Source: Tsuneonella sp. CC-YZS046 (GTDB taxonomy: Bacteria; Pseudomonadota; Alphaproteobacteria; Sphingomonadales; Sphingomonadaceae). From it: a DNA stretch of 64,000 nt. This document shows positions 33,725-43,266 of the stretch, piece after piece. The stretch covers positions 496,001 to 560,000 of the forward strand of contig NZ_CP141590.1 in assembly GCF_035581365.1 (NCBI RefSeq), given 5' to 3'. The notes beneath the pieces were generated by a model. The model had not been told where the DNA came from. It searched no databases and saw only the letters and a program-made list of their open reading frames with translations. The position numbers were made by a program, and so were the translations under genes. Position 1 is the stretch's first letter. The number at the start of each line of letters is the position of its first letter.

Positions 33725-35398
33725 ATGCCCCAGCCGATCGAAGTTCCCGTGCTTATTGCCGGCGGAGGGCCGGTCGGCCTGACCATGGCGGCCGAGCTTG
33801 CCCACTATGGAATTCGCTCGCTGCTGGTGGAGCGCAATCCGTCGACCACCCGCCATCCGAAAATGGACCTGACCAATGGCCGGGCGATGGATCTGTTCCG
33901 CCGCGTCGGCCTTGCGGAGAAGCTGCGCGAGGCGGGCGTTCCCCTCGACAGCAATTATGACATAATCTGGGCAACGGACCTGAAGCCCGGCTCGCATGAA
34001 TTGCACCGCTTTTGCTATCCGTCCAACCGCGTTGAATATTGGCGGCGGCGGAATCGAAACGACGGGACGCTCTCCCTAGAGCCGCCGCTGCGGGTCAGTC
34101 AGATCCTGATCGAGCCGATCATCCGCGAATTTGCTGAAAGCAAGCCGGAAGCCGATGTCCGCTTTTCCTGCCGGCTCGAAAGTTTCACCGAAGAGGCGCA
34201 GGGCGTCACCGCCATGATCGTCGATGAAACGACCGGCGTGAAGCAGGAGGTTCGAGCGCGGTATCTCGTGGCCTGTGATGGCGGAAACAGCACGGTCCGC
34301 GCGCAATTGGGCATTGGCAGCGAAGGCAATCTTGGCGCCGCGCACATGTATCTCGTCCATTTCCGCTCGCGCGATTACGAATTGCTGCGTCAGTTCGGCC
34401 AGGGCTGGCATTATCAGACCTGGTGGGGCCAGATTGTCGCGCAGGACGATATTCAGGAATGGACGCTTCATGCCCTGGTCCCGCCGGACGAAGGTTTCGA
34501 AGCCATCGATCCGCGAAAGCTCGTGGTGGACCTCATGGGCCGGGATTTCGACTTCGAGATTTCGGTCGCCAATCCGGTGACGCTCAATTACCAGGTGGCG
34601 CATCAATACCGCGCGGGGTGCGCTTTTCTGGTTGGCGACGCGGCCCATCAATTCGTGCCTACGGGCGGCTACGGCATGAACACGGGTATTCCCGAAGCCG
34701 CCAATCTGTCGTGGAAGATCGCCGCCGCATTGCAGGGCTGGGGCGGCGAGGGGTTGCTCGATTCCTATCATGACGAACGCCACCCGATCGCCCGCATTTC
34801 CAAGGCCACGTCCGAACGGCATCTCGGCATCCGCGCCGCAATATACCGGCTCTATCAGCAGGCGGGCGAGCTTGGCGGGGATGATGCGCAATCCCATGCG
34901 TGCCGGCTCAGGCTGGGGCGGGAGATCGCCAGGCTGGGCAATATCGAGAACGAGGCCTGGGGAACGGAGCAGGGCTATCGCTACGATGCGTCCCGGGTTG
35001 TCGTGGACGAGCCGGGCTATCCGCCCGCATTCGATATGCTGGCGGTCAAGCCCTCGACCTGGCCGGGCAGCATCCTGCCGCATATGTTCCTGGCCGACGG
35101 AACGGCGGTTTACGATCATCTGGGCAAATGGTTCACGCTTCTGGTGCTGGAGGATCGCGATACCGGGCCGATCGAAGCCGCCGCCAGCAAGATCGGGCTG
35201 CCGCTGGAGATAGTGCGCATCCGCGATGCCGATATCCGGCAAGTCTATCGGAAGGCGCTGATCCTTGTCCGGCCGGACCAGCATGTGGCCTGGCGCGGAG
35301 ATGTCCTGCCCTCGGGCGCGGAAGAAGGAGCGTGGCGGAAGGGCGAGGTGATCGACAGCTGCAAGGAACTGCTCGACAAGGTTCTGGGGCGATTCTGA
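33725..35398 (+). CDS. FAD-dependent aromatic hydroxylase (MhpA/PcpB-type)
   Basis: The 557-aa group A flavin monooxygenase has the Rossmann motif LIAGGGPVGLTMAAELA, the DG-type motif YLVACDGGNSTVR and the GD motif FLVGDAAHQFVPTGGYGMNTG. The C-terminal thioredoxin-like domain is present (residues about 440-550). It should hydroxylate a phenol to a catechol. It lies 40 nt after the dioxygenase gene and shares its control region. No ring-cleavage hydrolase or downstream meta-pathway genes follow. Confidence 0.9.
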   Translation: MPQPIEVPVLIAGGGPVGLTMAAELAHYGIRSLLVERNPSTTRHPKMDLTNGRAMDLFRRVGLAEKLREAGVPLDSNYDIIWATDLKPGSHELHRFCYPSNRVEYWRRRNRNDGTLSLEPPLRVSQILIEPIIREFAESKPEADVRFSCRLESFTEEAQGVTAMIVDETTGVKQEVRARYLVACDGGNSTVRAQLGIGSEGNLGAAHMYLVHFRSRDYELLRQFGQGWHYQTWWGQIVAQDDIQEWTLHALVPPDEGFEAIDPRKLVVDLMGRDFDFEISVANPVTLNYQVAHQYRAGCAFLVGDAAHQFVPTGGYGMNTGIPEAANLSWKIAAALQGWGGEGLLDSYHDERHPIARISKATSERHLGIRAAIYRLYQQAGELGGDDAQSHACRLRLGREIARLGNIENEAWGTEQGYRYDASRVVVDEPGYPPAFDMLAVKPSTWPGSILPHMFLADGTAVYDHLGKWFTLLVLEDRDTGPIEAAASKIGLPLEIVRIRDADIRQVYRKALILVRPDQHVAWRGDVLPSGAEEGAWRKGEVIDSCKELLDKVLGRF

Positions 35399-35727
35399 TC
35401 GGCGAAGTCACTGATGACGGGGCAGGGGTAATCCGTATTGGGCGGGAGAGGCTGGCCCTGTATTTCGACCGAGGCCAAGGCCCTGCCGCCCTCTTGTCGG
35501 ATGCTTCCTGAAGCAGCCGCGATCTCTCCTGGATTTGGATCGAATGGACAGGCGAGCAATGCCCCCGTGCTGCCCCGGCAGGGACCAGCCGGGCGCCCAG
35601 CCGGACGCACCGTGGCACTGTGAATATTTTCGCATATACGGCCTTGCCCTGTCCGGCCAAAGTCAACCATAAGGGTCGAAACCACGAGGCAATCCACCAG
35701 CACGCAAAAAGGGACACTTCACAGCCG
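35399..35727. other. 329-bp spacer before the mrp operon
   Basis: I see no credible gene here. Short GC-rich inverted repeats occur around 35560-35610 without a T-run. It probably holds the end of the aromatic operon and the mrp promoter, which I cannot place. Confidence 0.5.
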
Positions 35728-38661
35728 ATGGCCGATACATGGATGCTGTTGGTTGTTCTGGCCCTTCCTTTCCTGGGAAGCTTGATCGCTGCCTTCCTGT
35801 CCACAATGGGGCGGAACCGGGCGGCTGGACTTGCCGGACTGACCGCGGTTGCCGGCGCGGCCATCATCGCCGGTTTTTATCCTTCCATGTCGGACGGCGG
35901 GGTCCTGCGCCTGGAGCTTCCGTGGCTCCCTTCGCTCGGATTGAACCTCACTCTCCGTCTCGACGGCTTCTCCTGGCTGTTCGCTTTCCTGATCCTTGCC
36001 ATCGGCGCGCTGGTTTCGCTCTATGCGCGCTATTACATGTCCTCCGAGGACCCTGTTCCCCGCTTTTTCTCCTTCCTGTTGGCGTTCATGGGCTCCATGC
36101 TGGGCATGGTCCTCTCCGGCAATCTCATCCAGATCACCTTCTTCTGGGAACTGACCAGCCTCTTCTCCTTCCTGCTGATCGGCTACTGGCATCACAACCA
36201 GAGCGCCCGCGACGGCGCGCGCATGGCGCTCATCACGACCGCCGCCGGCGGTGTCTGCCTGCTGATCGGCTTCCTGCTGCTCGGCCGGATCGCGGGAAGC
36301 TATGACGTGGACCAGGTCCTCGCTTCCGGGGACGCGATTCGCGGCGATCCGCTCTATGTGCTCACGCTGATCCTGATCCTGCTGGGGGCCTTCACCAAGA
36401 GCGCGCAGTTCCCGTTCCATTTCTGGCTGCCGCACGCCATGGCCGCGCCCACGCCGGTATCCGCCTATCTCCATTCGGCCACCATGGTGAAGGCGGGCAT
36501 CTATGTGCTCATCCTGCTGTGGCCGGTTCTTGCCGGGACCGAAACCTGGTATCTGATCGTCACGACCACCGGCCTCGCCACGCTGCTCGTGGGGGCATGG
36601 TCGGCGATCTTCCAGCAGGATCTCAAGGGGCTGCTGGCCTATTCCACCATCAGCCATCTCGGGCTCATCACCCTGCTCCTCGGGCTGGGCAGCCCGCTGG
36701 CGGCGGTGGCGGCGATCTTCCACACGGTCAATCATGCGACTTTCAAGGCCTCGCTGTTCATGGCCGCCGGGATCATCGACCACGAAACGGGCACGCGCGA
36801 CCTGCGCAAGCTGAGCGGGCTGGCCCGCTTCATGCCGATCACCGCGACATTGGCGATGGTCGCCGCCGCGGCCATGGCGGGCGTTCCGCTGCTCAACGGC
36901 TTTCTGTCGAAGGAAATGTTCCTGGCCGAAGCGCTGGAGTCGCACAGCAACACCGTGCTCGATCAGCTGCTCCCCTATCTGGCGACGCTGGCAAGCGCAT
37001 TCAGCGTGCTCTATTCGCTGCGCTTCATTCATCAGGCCTTTTTCGGCCCCGCGCCCGTCGATCTCCCCCGCCAGCCCGAAGAGGCGCCACCCTGGATGCG
37101 CCTGCCGATCGAGGTACTGGTGCTTGCCTGCCTGCTGGTCGGGATCATACCGGCGCTGACGATAGGCCCATTCCTGGCGACGGCGGTCGATGCCGTGCTG
37201 GGAGACAGGACGCCAAGCTACAGCCTTGCGGTCTGGCACGGTTTCAGCCTGCCCCTGCTTATGAGCGCGACGGCGCTGGCCGGCGGCGTCCTTCTCTATG
37301 TGCTGTTCGGGCCGCGGTTGAACGCCATCGAGCGTTCGCCGCTTATCGGATATATCAAGGGGCGGCGCACCTTCGAGGCTGTCCTGGCCGTGATCGTGAA
37401 TTGCGCGCGGATTCTGCAGGGGCTTCTCGGCACGAGGCGATTGCAGGTCCAGCTGCGGCTGCTGGTCGGCACCGCGCTGGTCGTCGGTGTGCTCCCGTTC
37501 CTGAACCTCGGATTCGACCGGGTTCGTTCACCCGGCACGCTGGTCGATCCCGTATTCGCCGTCGTCTGGATATTGGGCGGGGCCAGCGCCATCGGCGCGG
37601 CATGGCAGGCGAAATTCCACAGGCTCGTCGCGCTTGTGCTGGTGGGCGTCGCGGGTCTGGCAACCTGCATCAGCTTTATCTGGCTATCGGCGCCCGACCT
37701 CGGGCTTACCCAACTGCTGGTCGAGGTCGTCACTCTCGTCCTGCTCCTGTTGGGGCTGCGCTGGCTGCCGCAGCGCCTGCCTGACTTCTGGCCGGAAGAT
37801 CGCACGCCCTTCCGCGTTCTCTTCCGGCGCGGCGGCGACCTGCTGCTGGCGATGCTGGGCGGGTTGGGCGCCGCCATCATAAGCTACGCCATGATGACGC
37901 GCCCGGCGCCGGACAGCATCTCGCGCTATTTCATCGAGCGGGCCTATCCGGAGGGCGGCGGCACCAATGTCGTCAACGTCATTCTGGTGGACTTCCGGGG
38001 TTTCGATACATTGGGCGAAATCACGGTGCTCTGCATCGTTGCGCTGACCGTCTTCACGCTGCTCCGCCGGTTCCGTCCCGCCCCGGAGAGTATCAAGCTG
38101 CCGCACCAGCAACGGCGGCAGAACGCTTTCGACGACGCGCACGAGGACCGGGAACGCGGCGACACGGTCAGGCACTATCTGCTCGTCCCCCGCGTCATCA
38201 TGGAATGGCTCTTTCCGGTCATCCTGACCTTCGCGCTCTATCTTCTGGTCCGGGGGCACGATCTTCCGGGCGGGGGCTTTGCCGGTGGCGTTGCCGCCTC
38301 GATCGCCATTCTCGTCCTCTATATGGCGAGCGGCACGCGCTCGGTGGAAGCGCGCCTCAATGTGCAGCCGGTGCGCTGGATCAGCGCGGGCCTGTTCTGC
38401 GCGGCCGCGACGGGGGCCGCATCGTGGTTCTTCGGTTATCCCTTCCTGTCGTCATACGCGCGCTATCTCGAGTTGCCGGTCATCGGAGCGATTCCCATAG
38501 CGAGCGCCCTGCTGTTCGATATCGGGGTCTTCGCGGTCGTCATCGGCTCGACCGTTCTCATCCTGATCGCGCTTGCTCACCAGTCGATCCGGTCGCCGAG
38601 AGGGAAAAGGCCGCCCGGAGAACTTGCCCCCAATCCCGTCGGCAGCGAGGGGAGCGGCTGA
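35728..38661 (+). CDS. mrpA: Mrp antiporter subunit A with fused B domain
   Basis: The 977-aa polytopic membrane protein is the large subunit of the Mrp (Mnh/Pha) monovalent cation/proton antiporter. The N-terminal two-thirds is NuoL-like, with the conserved Lys/His-containing segments GAFTKSAQFPFHFWLPHAM and SAYLHSATMVKAGIY. The C-terminal part (from about residue 810) is the MrpB domain with LYLLVRGHDLPGGGFAGG-like sequence. The A-B fusion is typical of alphaproteobacterial Pha systems. The ATG at 35728 gives the normal start although its ribosome-binding site is weak. Confidence 0.94.
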   Translation: MADTWMLLVVLALPFLGSLIAAFLSTMGRNRAAGLAGLTAVAGAAIIAGFYPSMSDGGVLRLELPWLPSLGLNLTLRLDGFSWLFAFLILAIGALVSLYARYYMSSEDPVPRFFSFLLAFMGSMLGMVLSGNLIQITFFWELTSLFSFLLIGYWHHNQSARDGARMALITTAAGGVCLLIGFLLLGRIAGSYDVDQVLASGDAIRGDPLYVLTLILILLGAFTKSAQFPFHFWLPHAMAAPTPVSAYLHSATMVKAGIYVLILLWPVLAGTETWYLIVTTTGLATLLVGAWSAIFQQDLKGLLAYSTISHLGLITLLLGLGSPLAAVAAIFHTVNHATFKASLFMAAGIIDHETGTRDLRKLSGLARFMPITATLAMVAAAAMAGVPLLNGFLSKEMFLAEALESHSNTVLDQLLPYLATLASAFSVLYSLRFIHQAFFGPAPVDLPRQPEEAPPWMRLPIEVLVLACLLVGIIPALTIGPFLATAVDAVLGDRTPSYSLAVWHGFSLPLLMSATALAGGVLLYVLFGPRLNAIERSPLIGYIKGRRTFEAVLAVIVNCARILQGLLGTRRLQVQLRLLVGTALVVGVLPFLNLGFDRVRSPGTLVDPVFAVVWILGGASAIGAAWQAKFHRLVALVLVGVAGLATCISFIWLSAPDLGLTQLLVEVVTLVLLLLGLRWLPQRLPDFWPEDRTPFRVLFRRGGDLLLAMLGGLGAAIISYAMMTRPAPDSISRYFIERAYPEGGGTNVVNVILVDFRGFDTLGEITVLCIVALTVFTLLRRFRPAPESIKLPHQQRRQNAFDDAHEDRERGDTVRHYLLVPRVIMEWLFPVILTFALYLLVRGHDLPGGGFAGGVAASIAILVLYMASGTRSVEARLNVQPVRWISAGLFCAAATGAASWFFGYPFLSSYARYLELPVIGAIPIASALLFDIGVFAVVIGSTVLILIALAHQSIRSPRGKRPPGELAPNPVGSEGSG

Positions 38662-39005
38662 TGGAGATCGTGCTTTCGCTCGCCATCGGCATTCTGACGG
38701 CTTCGGGGCTGTGGCTGCTGTTCCGCCCTCGCACCTTTCAGGTCATTCTCGGGCTTTCGCTGCTGTCCTATGCCGTCAATCTCTTCATCGTCGCCGCCGG
38801 ACGGCTGCGCACCGATGCGCCGCCGATCGTGGGCAAGGATACGCCCGCTGATTCTGCGCTTTATGCCGATCCCCTTCCGCAGGCGCTGGTGCTGACGGCC
38901 ATCGTCATCTCCTTCGCGACCACCGCGCTGCTGCTGGTCGTGCTGCTGGCGTCGCGCGGCCTGACCGGCACCGACCATGTCGATGGCGAGGAAGACGATT
39001 CATGA
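38661..39005 (+). CDS. mrpC: Mrp antiporter subunit C
   Basis: The 114-aa NuoK-like protein has three membrane segments, with GLSLLSYAVNLFIV and DPLPQALVLTAIVISFATTA as family signatures. Its ATG overlaps the mrpA stop (ATGA), so translation is coupled. Confidence 0.95.
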   Translation: MEIVLSLAIGILTASGLWLLFRPRTFQVILGLSLLSYAVNLFIVAAGRLRTDAPPIVGKDTPADSALYADPLPQALVLTAIVISFATTALLLVVLLASRGLTGTDHVDGEEDDS

Positions 39006-40624
39006 CCGGCTGGATTCAGCATCTGATCGTTGCGCCCATCGTCCTGCCGCTGATCGTCGTCGCGATAATGCTCGCTTTCGACGAGCGGCGGCGAGAGCTG
39101 AAGCGGGTGCTCGGCCTGTCGACGACAGTGGCGTTGATCGCCATATCCGCGCTGCTTTTGTGGCTCGTGGCCGGTCATCCCGAAGCGGGGATCGAGCCTG
39201 GCCCGCATGTCTATCTGCTGGGCGACTGGCCGGCGCCGTTCGGAATCGTGCTGGTCGTCGATCGGCTGTCGGCGATGATGCTGCTTCTCACCAATCTGCT
39301 GGGTTTCACCTCGCTGTTCTACGCGCTGGCGCGGTGGGATCGTTCCGGGCCGCGTTTCCATGCCTTGTTCCTGCTGCTGCTGATGGGCGTTAACGGGGCC
39401 TTCCTGACCGGCGACATCTTCAACCTGTTCGTCTTCTTCGAAGTGCTGCTGGCGGCTTCCTACGGGCTTATTCTCCACGGCTCGGGAGCCATGCGCACAA
39501 GCGCGAGCCTGCATTATATCGCAATCAATATCGCCACTTCGCTGCTGTTCCTGATCGGGGTGGCGATGATCTATTCCGTGACCGGCACGCTCAACATGGC
39601 GGATCTGGCGAGCCGGATCGCGGCGGTTGCGCGAGAGGATCTGGTGTTGGTTGAAAGCGGCGCGGCCATCCTGGGCGTTGCCTTTCTCGTCAAGGCCGGC
39701 ATCTGGCCGCTGAGCTTCTGGCTGCCGAGAACCTATGCGGCGGCCGCCCCGCCCGTGGCAGCGCTGTTCGCGATCATGAGCAAGGTCGGCATCTACATCA
39801 TCCTGCGCCTGTCTTCGCTGCTGTTCGGCGATGGATCGGGCGGCGCGGCGGGCTTTGCCGACCAATGGCTCGTCTATGCGGGGCTGGCGACGATTGTGTT
39901 CGGCACCATCGGGATATTGTCGGCCAGGTCGCTCACCCAGGTGGCGGGCCATTATGTGCTGGTTTCCTCGGGCACCCTGCTGGCCGCGATCGGCATCGGC
40001 GGCCAGGCCCTGACGGCGGCGCTGCTCTTCTATCTGGTCAGTTCGACGCTGGCCGTAAGCGCGCTCTACCTCATCATCGAGCCGGTCGAGCGCAACGCGG
40101 ACGAAGAGGACATGATCGCCGGCATCGCCGAGCCGGTATTCGACGACGAATATACCGGCGCGCTCGAGGAAGACGAGAGCGAGATCGGCGTGGTCATTCC
40201 CGGAACGATCGCGATTCTGGGCGGCGGCTTCATCTTCTGCGCTCTGCTGCTCGCGGGCCTGCCGCCGCTGTCCGGCTTCATCGCCAAATTCGCTATCGTC
40301 GATGCTCTGTTCCAGGCGCCTGTCATAGCGCCAACCAGCTGGATGCTGATTGCAGTGGTCGTCTGTTCGGGGCTGGCGACGCTGATCGCAATGACCCGGG
40401 CGGGGATCGACCTGCTCTGGACGCCCGCCGATGACGCGCCGGCGCGGTTGAGCCTTATCGAGGTGGCCCCGATCGGATTTCTGCTGGCGGTCTGCCTGGC
40501 CCTGATGGTCGGAGCAGGGCCGATGATGGCCTATATGGAAGGGACCGCCGCCGCTCTGCGCGATCCGGCAGGCTATATCGACGCCGTTGGGCAGGCTCCT
40601 CGCTTCGGTGAGGTGGCGCCGTGA
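39002..40624 (+). CDS. mrpD: Mrp antiporter subunit D
   Basis: The 540-aa NuoN/NuoM-like protein has about 14 membrane segments, GDIFNLFVFFEVLLAASYGL and the conserved VKAGIWPLSFWLPRTY. It overlaps mrpC by an ATGA and mrpE by 4 nt. It is part of the proton path of the antiporter complex. Confidence 0.95.
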   Translation: MTGWIQHLIVAPIVLPLIVVAIMLAFDERRRELKRVLGLSTTVALIAISALLLWLVAGHPEAGIEPGPHVYLLGDWPAPFGIVLVVDRLSAMMLLLTNLLGFTSLFYALARWDRSGPRFHALFLLLLMGVNGAFLTGDIFNLFVFFEVLLAASYGLILHGSGAMRTSASLHYIAINIATSLLFLIGVAMIYSVTGTLNMADLASRIAAVAREDLVLVESGAAILGVAFLVKAGIWPLSFWLPRTYAAAAPPVAALFAIMSKVGIYIILRLSSLLFGDGSGGAAGFADQWLVYAGLATIVFGTIGILSARSLTQVAGHYVLVSSGTLLAAIGIGGQALTAALLFYLVSSTLAVSALYLIIEPVERNADEEDMIAGIAEPVFDDEYTGALEEDESEIGVVIPGTIAILGGGFIFCALLLAGLPPLSGFIAKFAIVDALFQAPVIAPTSWMLIAVVVCSGLATLIAMTRAGIDLLWTPADDAPARLSLIEVAPIGFLLAVCLALMVGAGPMMAYMEGTAAALRDPAGYIDAVGQAPRFGEVAP

Positions 40625-41103
40625 CCCGCCTGCTGCCCTATCCGCTGCTGTCGCTCGCGCTGCTCGTCATGTGGCTGCTACTGACGGGCTTCTCGCCCGG
40701 TCATCTTCTTCTCGCCGCCGTAGTCGCCCTGGTTGTTTCGCGCGCCATGCTGGCGCTCAAGCCCGAAAAGCCCAGCATTCGCTTCGGTTGGGGAATGGTG
40801 AAGCTGGCGATGATCGTGCTTGCGGATATCATACGGTCGAACATCGCCGTCGGGCGGATCGTGCTGTTCCGCCCGCCCCAGCGCCGCTCCGGCTTCATCC
40901 ATCTGCCGATCGAGATGCGCAGCCCCTATGGGCTGGCTGTGCTCGCGGTTATCATCACGGCCACCCCTGGAACGCTCTGGTTGCAACATGACATTCAGCG
41001 CAACATGATACTCATTCACGTCCTCGATCTGGTCGACGAGGAGGAATGGATCAGGCTGATCAAGCATCGTTATGAGCGGCTGCTTATGGAAATCTTCGAA
41101 TGA
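40621..41103 (+). CDS. mrpE: Mrp antiporter subunit E
   Basis: The 160-aa protein starts at GTG overlapping the mrpD stop. It has two N-terminal membrane segments and the MrpE signature ITATPGTLWLQHD followed by a cytoplasmic helix (VDEEEWIRLIKHRYE). Confidence 0.94.
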   Translation: MTRLLPYPLLSLALLVMWLLLTGFSPGHLLLAAVVALVVSRAMLALKPEKPSIRFGWGMVKLAMIVLADIIRSNIAVGRIVLFRPPQRRSGFIHLPIEMRSPYGLAVLAVIITATPGTLWLQHDIQRNMILIHVLDLVDEEEWIRLIKHRYERLLMEIFE

Positions 41104-41381
41104 GCATGCTCATCCTTGCATTCATCATCACCTTTTCGCAGGTGCTGCTCGGCATCGCCATGGGCTGTGCGACCTTCCGCGTCCTGCGCGGCCCGCGCGC
41201 GCATGATCGGGTGCTTGGCCTGGACACGCTTTATGTCAACGCGATGCTCCTCCTCCTGACCTACGGAATCCAGACCGGCCGCACGCTCTATTTCGAGGCC
41301 GCCCTGGCGATCGGATTGCTTGGCTTTGCCGGCACAGTCGCTCTCGCCAAGTTTCTCATGAGGGGAGAGGTGATCGAATGA
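41100..41381 (+). CDS. mrpF: Mrp antiporter subunit F
   Basis: The 93-aa protein has three membrane segments and the RVLRGPRAHDRVLGLDTL motif of MrpF/PhaF. It overlaps its neighbours by 4 nt on both sides. Confidence 0.94.
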   Translation: MSMLILAFIITFSQVLLGIAMGCATFRVLRGPRAHDRVLGLDTLYVNAMLLLLTYGIQTGRTLYFEAALAIGLLGFAGTVALAKFLMRGEVIE

Positions 41382-41749
41382 TACAGGCCCCCGATCTTCC
41401 GCTCTGGGCCGCGCTCATCGTTGGCATGATGGTCCTGCTCGGCGCGACCATCGCCCTCATTGGCTCGATCGGGCTGGTCCAGCTCAAGAGCTTCTATGAC
41501 CGGGTCCACGCGCCCACATTGGGCGCCACGCTCGGCACCGGCGCTATCCTGATCGCCTCGATCATCTGCTTCTCCGTGCTGCGCAGCCGGCCCGTGGTGC
41601 ATGAGATCCTGATTGCCGTCTTCGTCACCTTGACGACGCCGGTGACGCTTATGCTGCTGGCGCGTGCGGCGCTCTATCGTGATCGCAGCGAGGGGGCCAC
41701 GCATGTGCCGACAGACGGTGGCGAGGCAGACGACAGCCTGGCAAGCTGA
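41378..41749 (+). CDS. mrpG: Mrp antiporter subunit G
   Basis: The 123-aa protein has three membrane segments and the MrpG motif IGLVQLKSFYDRVHAPTLGATLG. It closes the seven-subunit operon, in which all genes from mrpA on overlap. Confidence 0.94.
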   Translation: MIQAPDLPLWAALIVGMMVLLGATIALIGSIGLVQLKSFYDRVHAPTLGATLGTGAILIASIICFSVLRSRPVVHEILIAVFVTLTTPVTLMLLARAALYRDRSEGATHVPTDGGEADDSLAS

Positions 41750-41798
41750 TGATGGTGCGGCGGATGGTCGGATCACGCCGAAGCAGGGATTGAAGCGC

Positions 41799-43106
41799 AT
41801 GGTCAGGGATGTCACCGCCGAATATCGCTCCAGGCTCGTCTCCGCCGATGTCGCGGTGGAAGGGATCGCATCGGGCGCGCAGGTGGCGATGGGCATGGCG
41901 ATCGGGCAGCCGCCGGCCTTGCTCGCGGCGCTGGCGGCCCGGGTCGAGGCCGGCGCGCTGGCGGATCTCCATTTGTGGTATTTCCACTCCATGGCGCATG
42001 CCGGGAAAACGATCCTGCGCTATGATCTGCTCGATCGGGTCCGGCCGCACTGCATGTTCATGACCGAGATCGAGCGGGGCCTCATCAAGCAGGCGGCCGC
42101 CGACGGGCGCGACGTGATCGACTTCATGCCCTGTGCCTTCAGCGAATCCCCGCGCCTGCTTTCGCAGAGGATCGAACTGGACGCTTTCGTCGCCACCGTA
42201 TCGCCGATGGACAGCCATGGCTGGTTCACCTTCGGCACCAACAACGATTACGCGACGACCGCCGCGCGCAGCGCCAAGCGTCTGGTTGTCGAGGTCAATC
42301 CGAACATGCCGCGGGTGTTCGGCGAATCCCTTCTCCATGTTTCCGAAGTGGACGCGATCGTCGAGAACGACGTGCCGCTGGCGGAGCATGTTCCCCGCCC
42401 GGCCTCGCCCGAGGATGAGGTCATCGCGGGAACGATCGCGGGATTGATCGACGATGGCGCCTGCCTGCAGATGGGGATCGGATCGCTGCCCAATGCTGTC
42501 TGCGCCAAACTTTCCGGGCACAGACACCTGGGCATCCACACGGAGCTGATGACGCCGGGGCTGGCCGCCCTCATCGAATGCGGGGCCGTGACCAACCAGC
42601 GCAAGACGACCTATCGCGGCCGCAGCGTCTTCACCTTCGCGATGGGCGACCGCGCCTTCTACGATCTCCTCCACGACAATCCTTCGATGCACAGCGCGCC
42701 GGTCCACATCGTCAACGACCCGCGCCATATCGCCAAGAACGACAATGTCGTGTCGGTCAATGCGACGATCCAGGTCGATCTGGGCGGCGCCTGCAATTCC
42801 GAACATCTGCTCGGGCGACAATACAGCGGTTCGGGCGGCCAATTGGACTTCGTGCGCGGCGCGGCGGGGTCGAAGGGAGGCAAGTCGATCATCGCCTGTC
42901 ATTCGACGGCGAAGGGAGGGGCCGTATCGCGTATCGTGCCCGTGCTGGAAGGGCCGGTGACGACGCCCCGCAACGACACCCATATCATCGTCACCGAATA
43001 TGGCGCGGTGGACCTCAAGGGCAAGTCGCTGCGCCAGCGCGCCGAGGCCCTGATCGGCATCGCCCATCCGAAGTTCAGGGACGACCTCGCCAGGGCGCTT
43101 GGCTGA
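41799..43106 (+). CDS. Acetyl-CoA hydrolase/4-hydroxybutyrate CoA-transferase family protein
   Basis: The 435-aa family I CoA-transferase has MGIGSLPNAV, HTELMTPG and the active-site block NSEHLLGRQYSGSGGQLDFVRGA-like sequence, with the catalytic Glu at about 335. The ATG at 41799 has AGGGA 9 nt upstream; the frame is open back into mrpG. It may transfer CoA between acetyl-CoA and another acid, or release acetate. It is separated from mrpG by 49 nt. Confidence 0.86.
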   Translation: MVRDVTAEYRSRLVSADVAVEGIASGAQVAMGMAIGQPPALLAALAARVEAGALADLHLWYFHSMAHAGKTILRYDLLDRVRPHCMFMTEIERGLIKQAAADGRDVIDFMPCAFSESPRLLSQRIELDAFVATVSPMDSHGWFTFGTNNDYATTAARSAKRLVVEVNPNMPRVFGESLLHVSEVDAIVENDVPLAEHVPRPASPEDEVIAGTIAGLIDDGACLQMGIGSLPNAVCAKLSGHRHLGIHTELMTPGLAALIECGAVTNQRKTTYRGRSVFTFAMGDRAFYDLLHDNPSMHSAPVHIVNDPRHIAKNDNVVSVNATIQVDLGGACNSEHLLGRQYSGSGGQLDFVRGAAGSKGGKSIIACHSTAKGGAVSRIVPVLEGPVTTPRNDTHIIVTEYGAVDLKGKSLRQRAEALIGIAHPKFRDDLARALG

Positions 43107-43266
43107 AGGCCGCGGCCGGTCTTCCATCCGCCAACGGGTTGCGCCCCGCCGGCTTTACCGTAACAATGGCTGTGCAAGCAGACATCGGGAAGCTGAACTG
43201 AGCAGTGCCCGCTTTCCATCATGAATACGCCGCGAGAAAAGGAGACGACGCGTTTCTACCGATACC

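Noticed and set aside
35719-37239. 506-aa open frame on the minus strand
   Set aside because: Antisense to mrpA, composed of Gln/Glu/Arg repeats typical of high-GC shadow frames.
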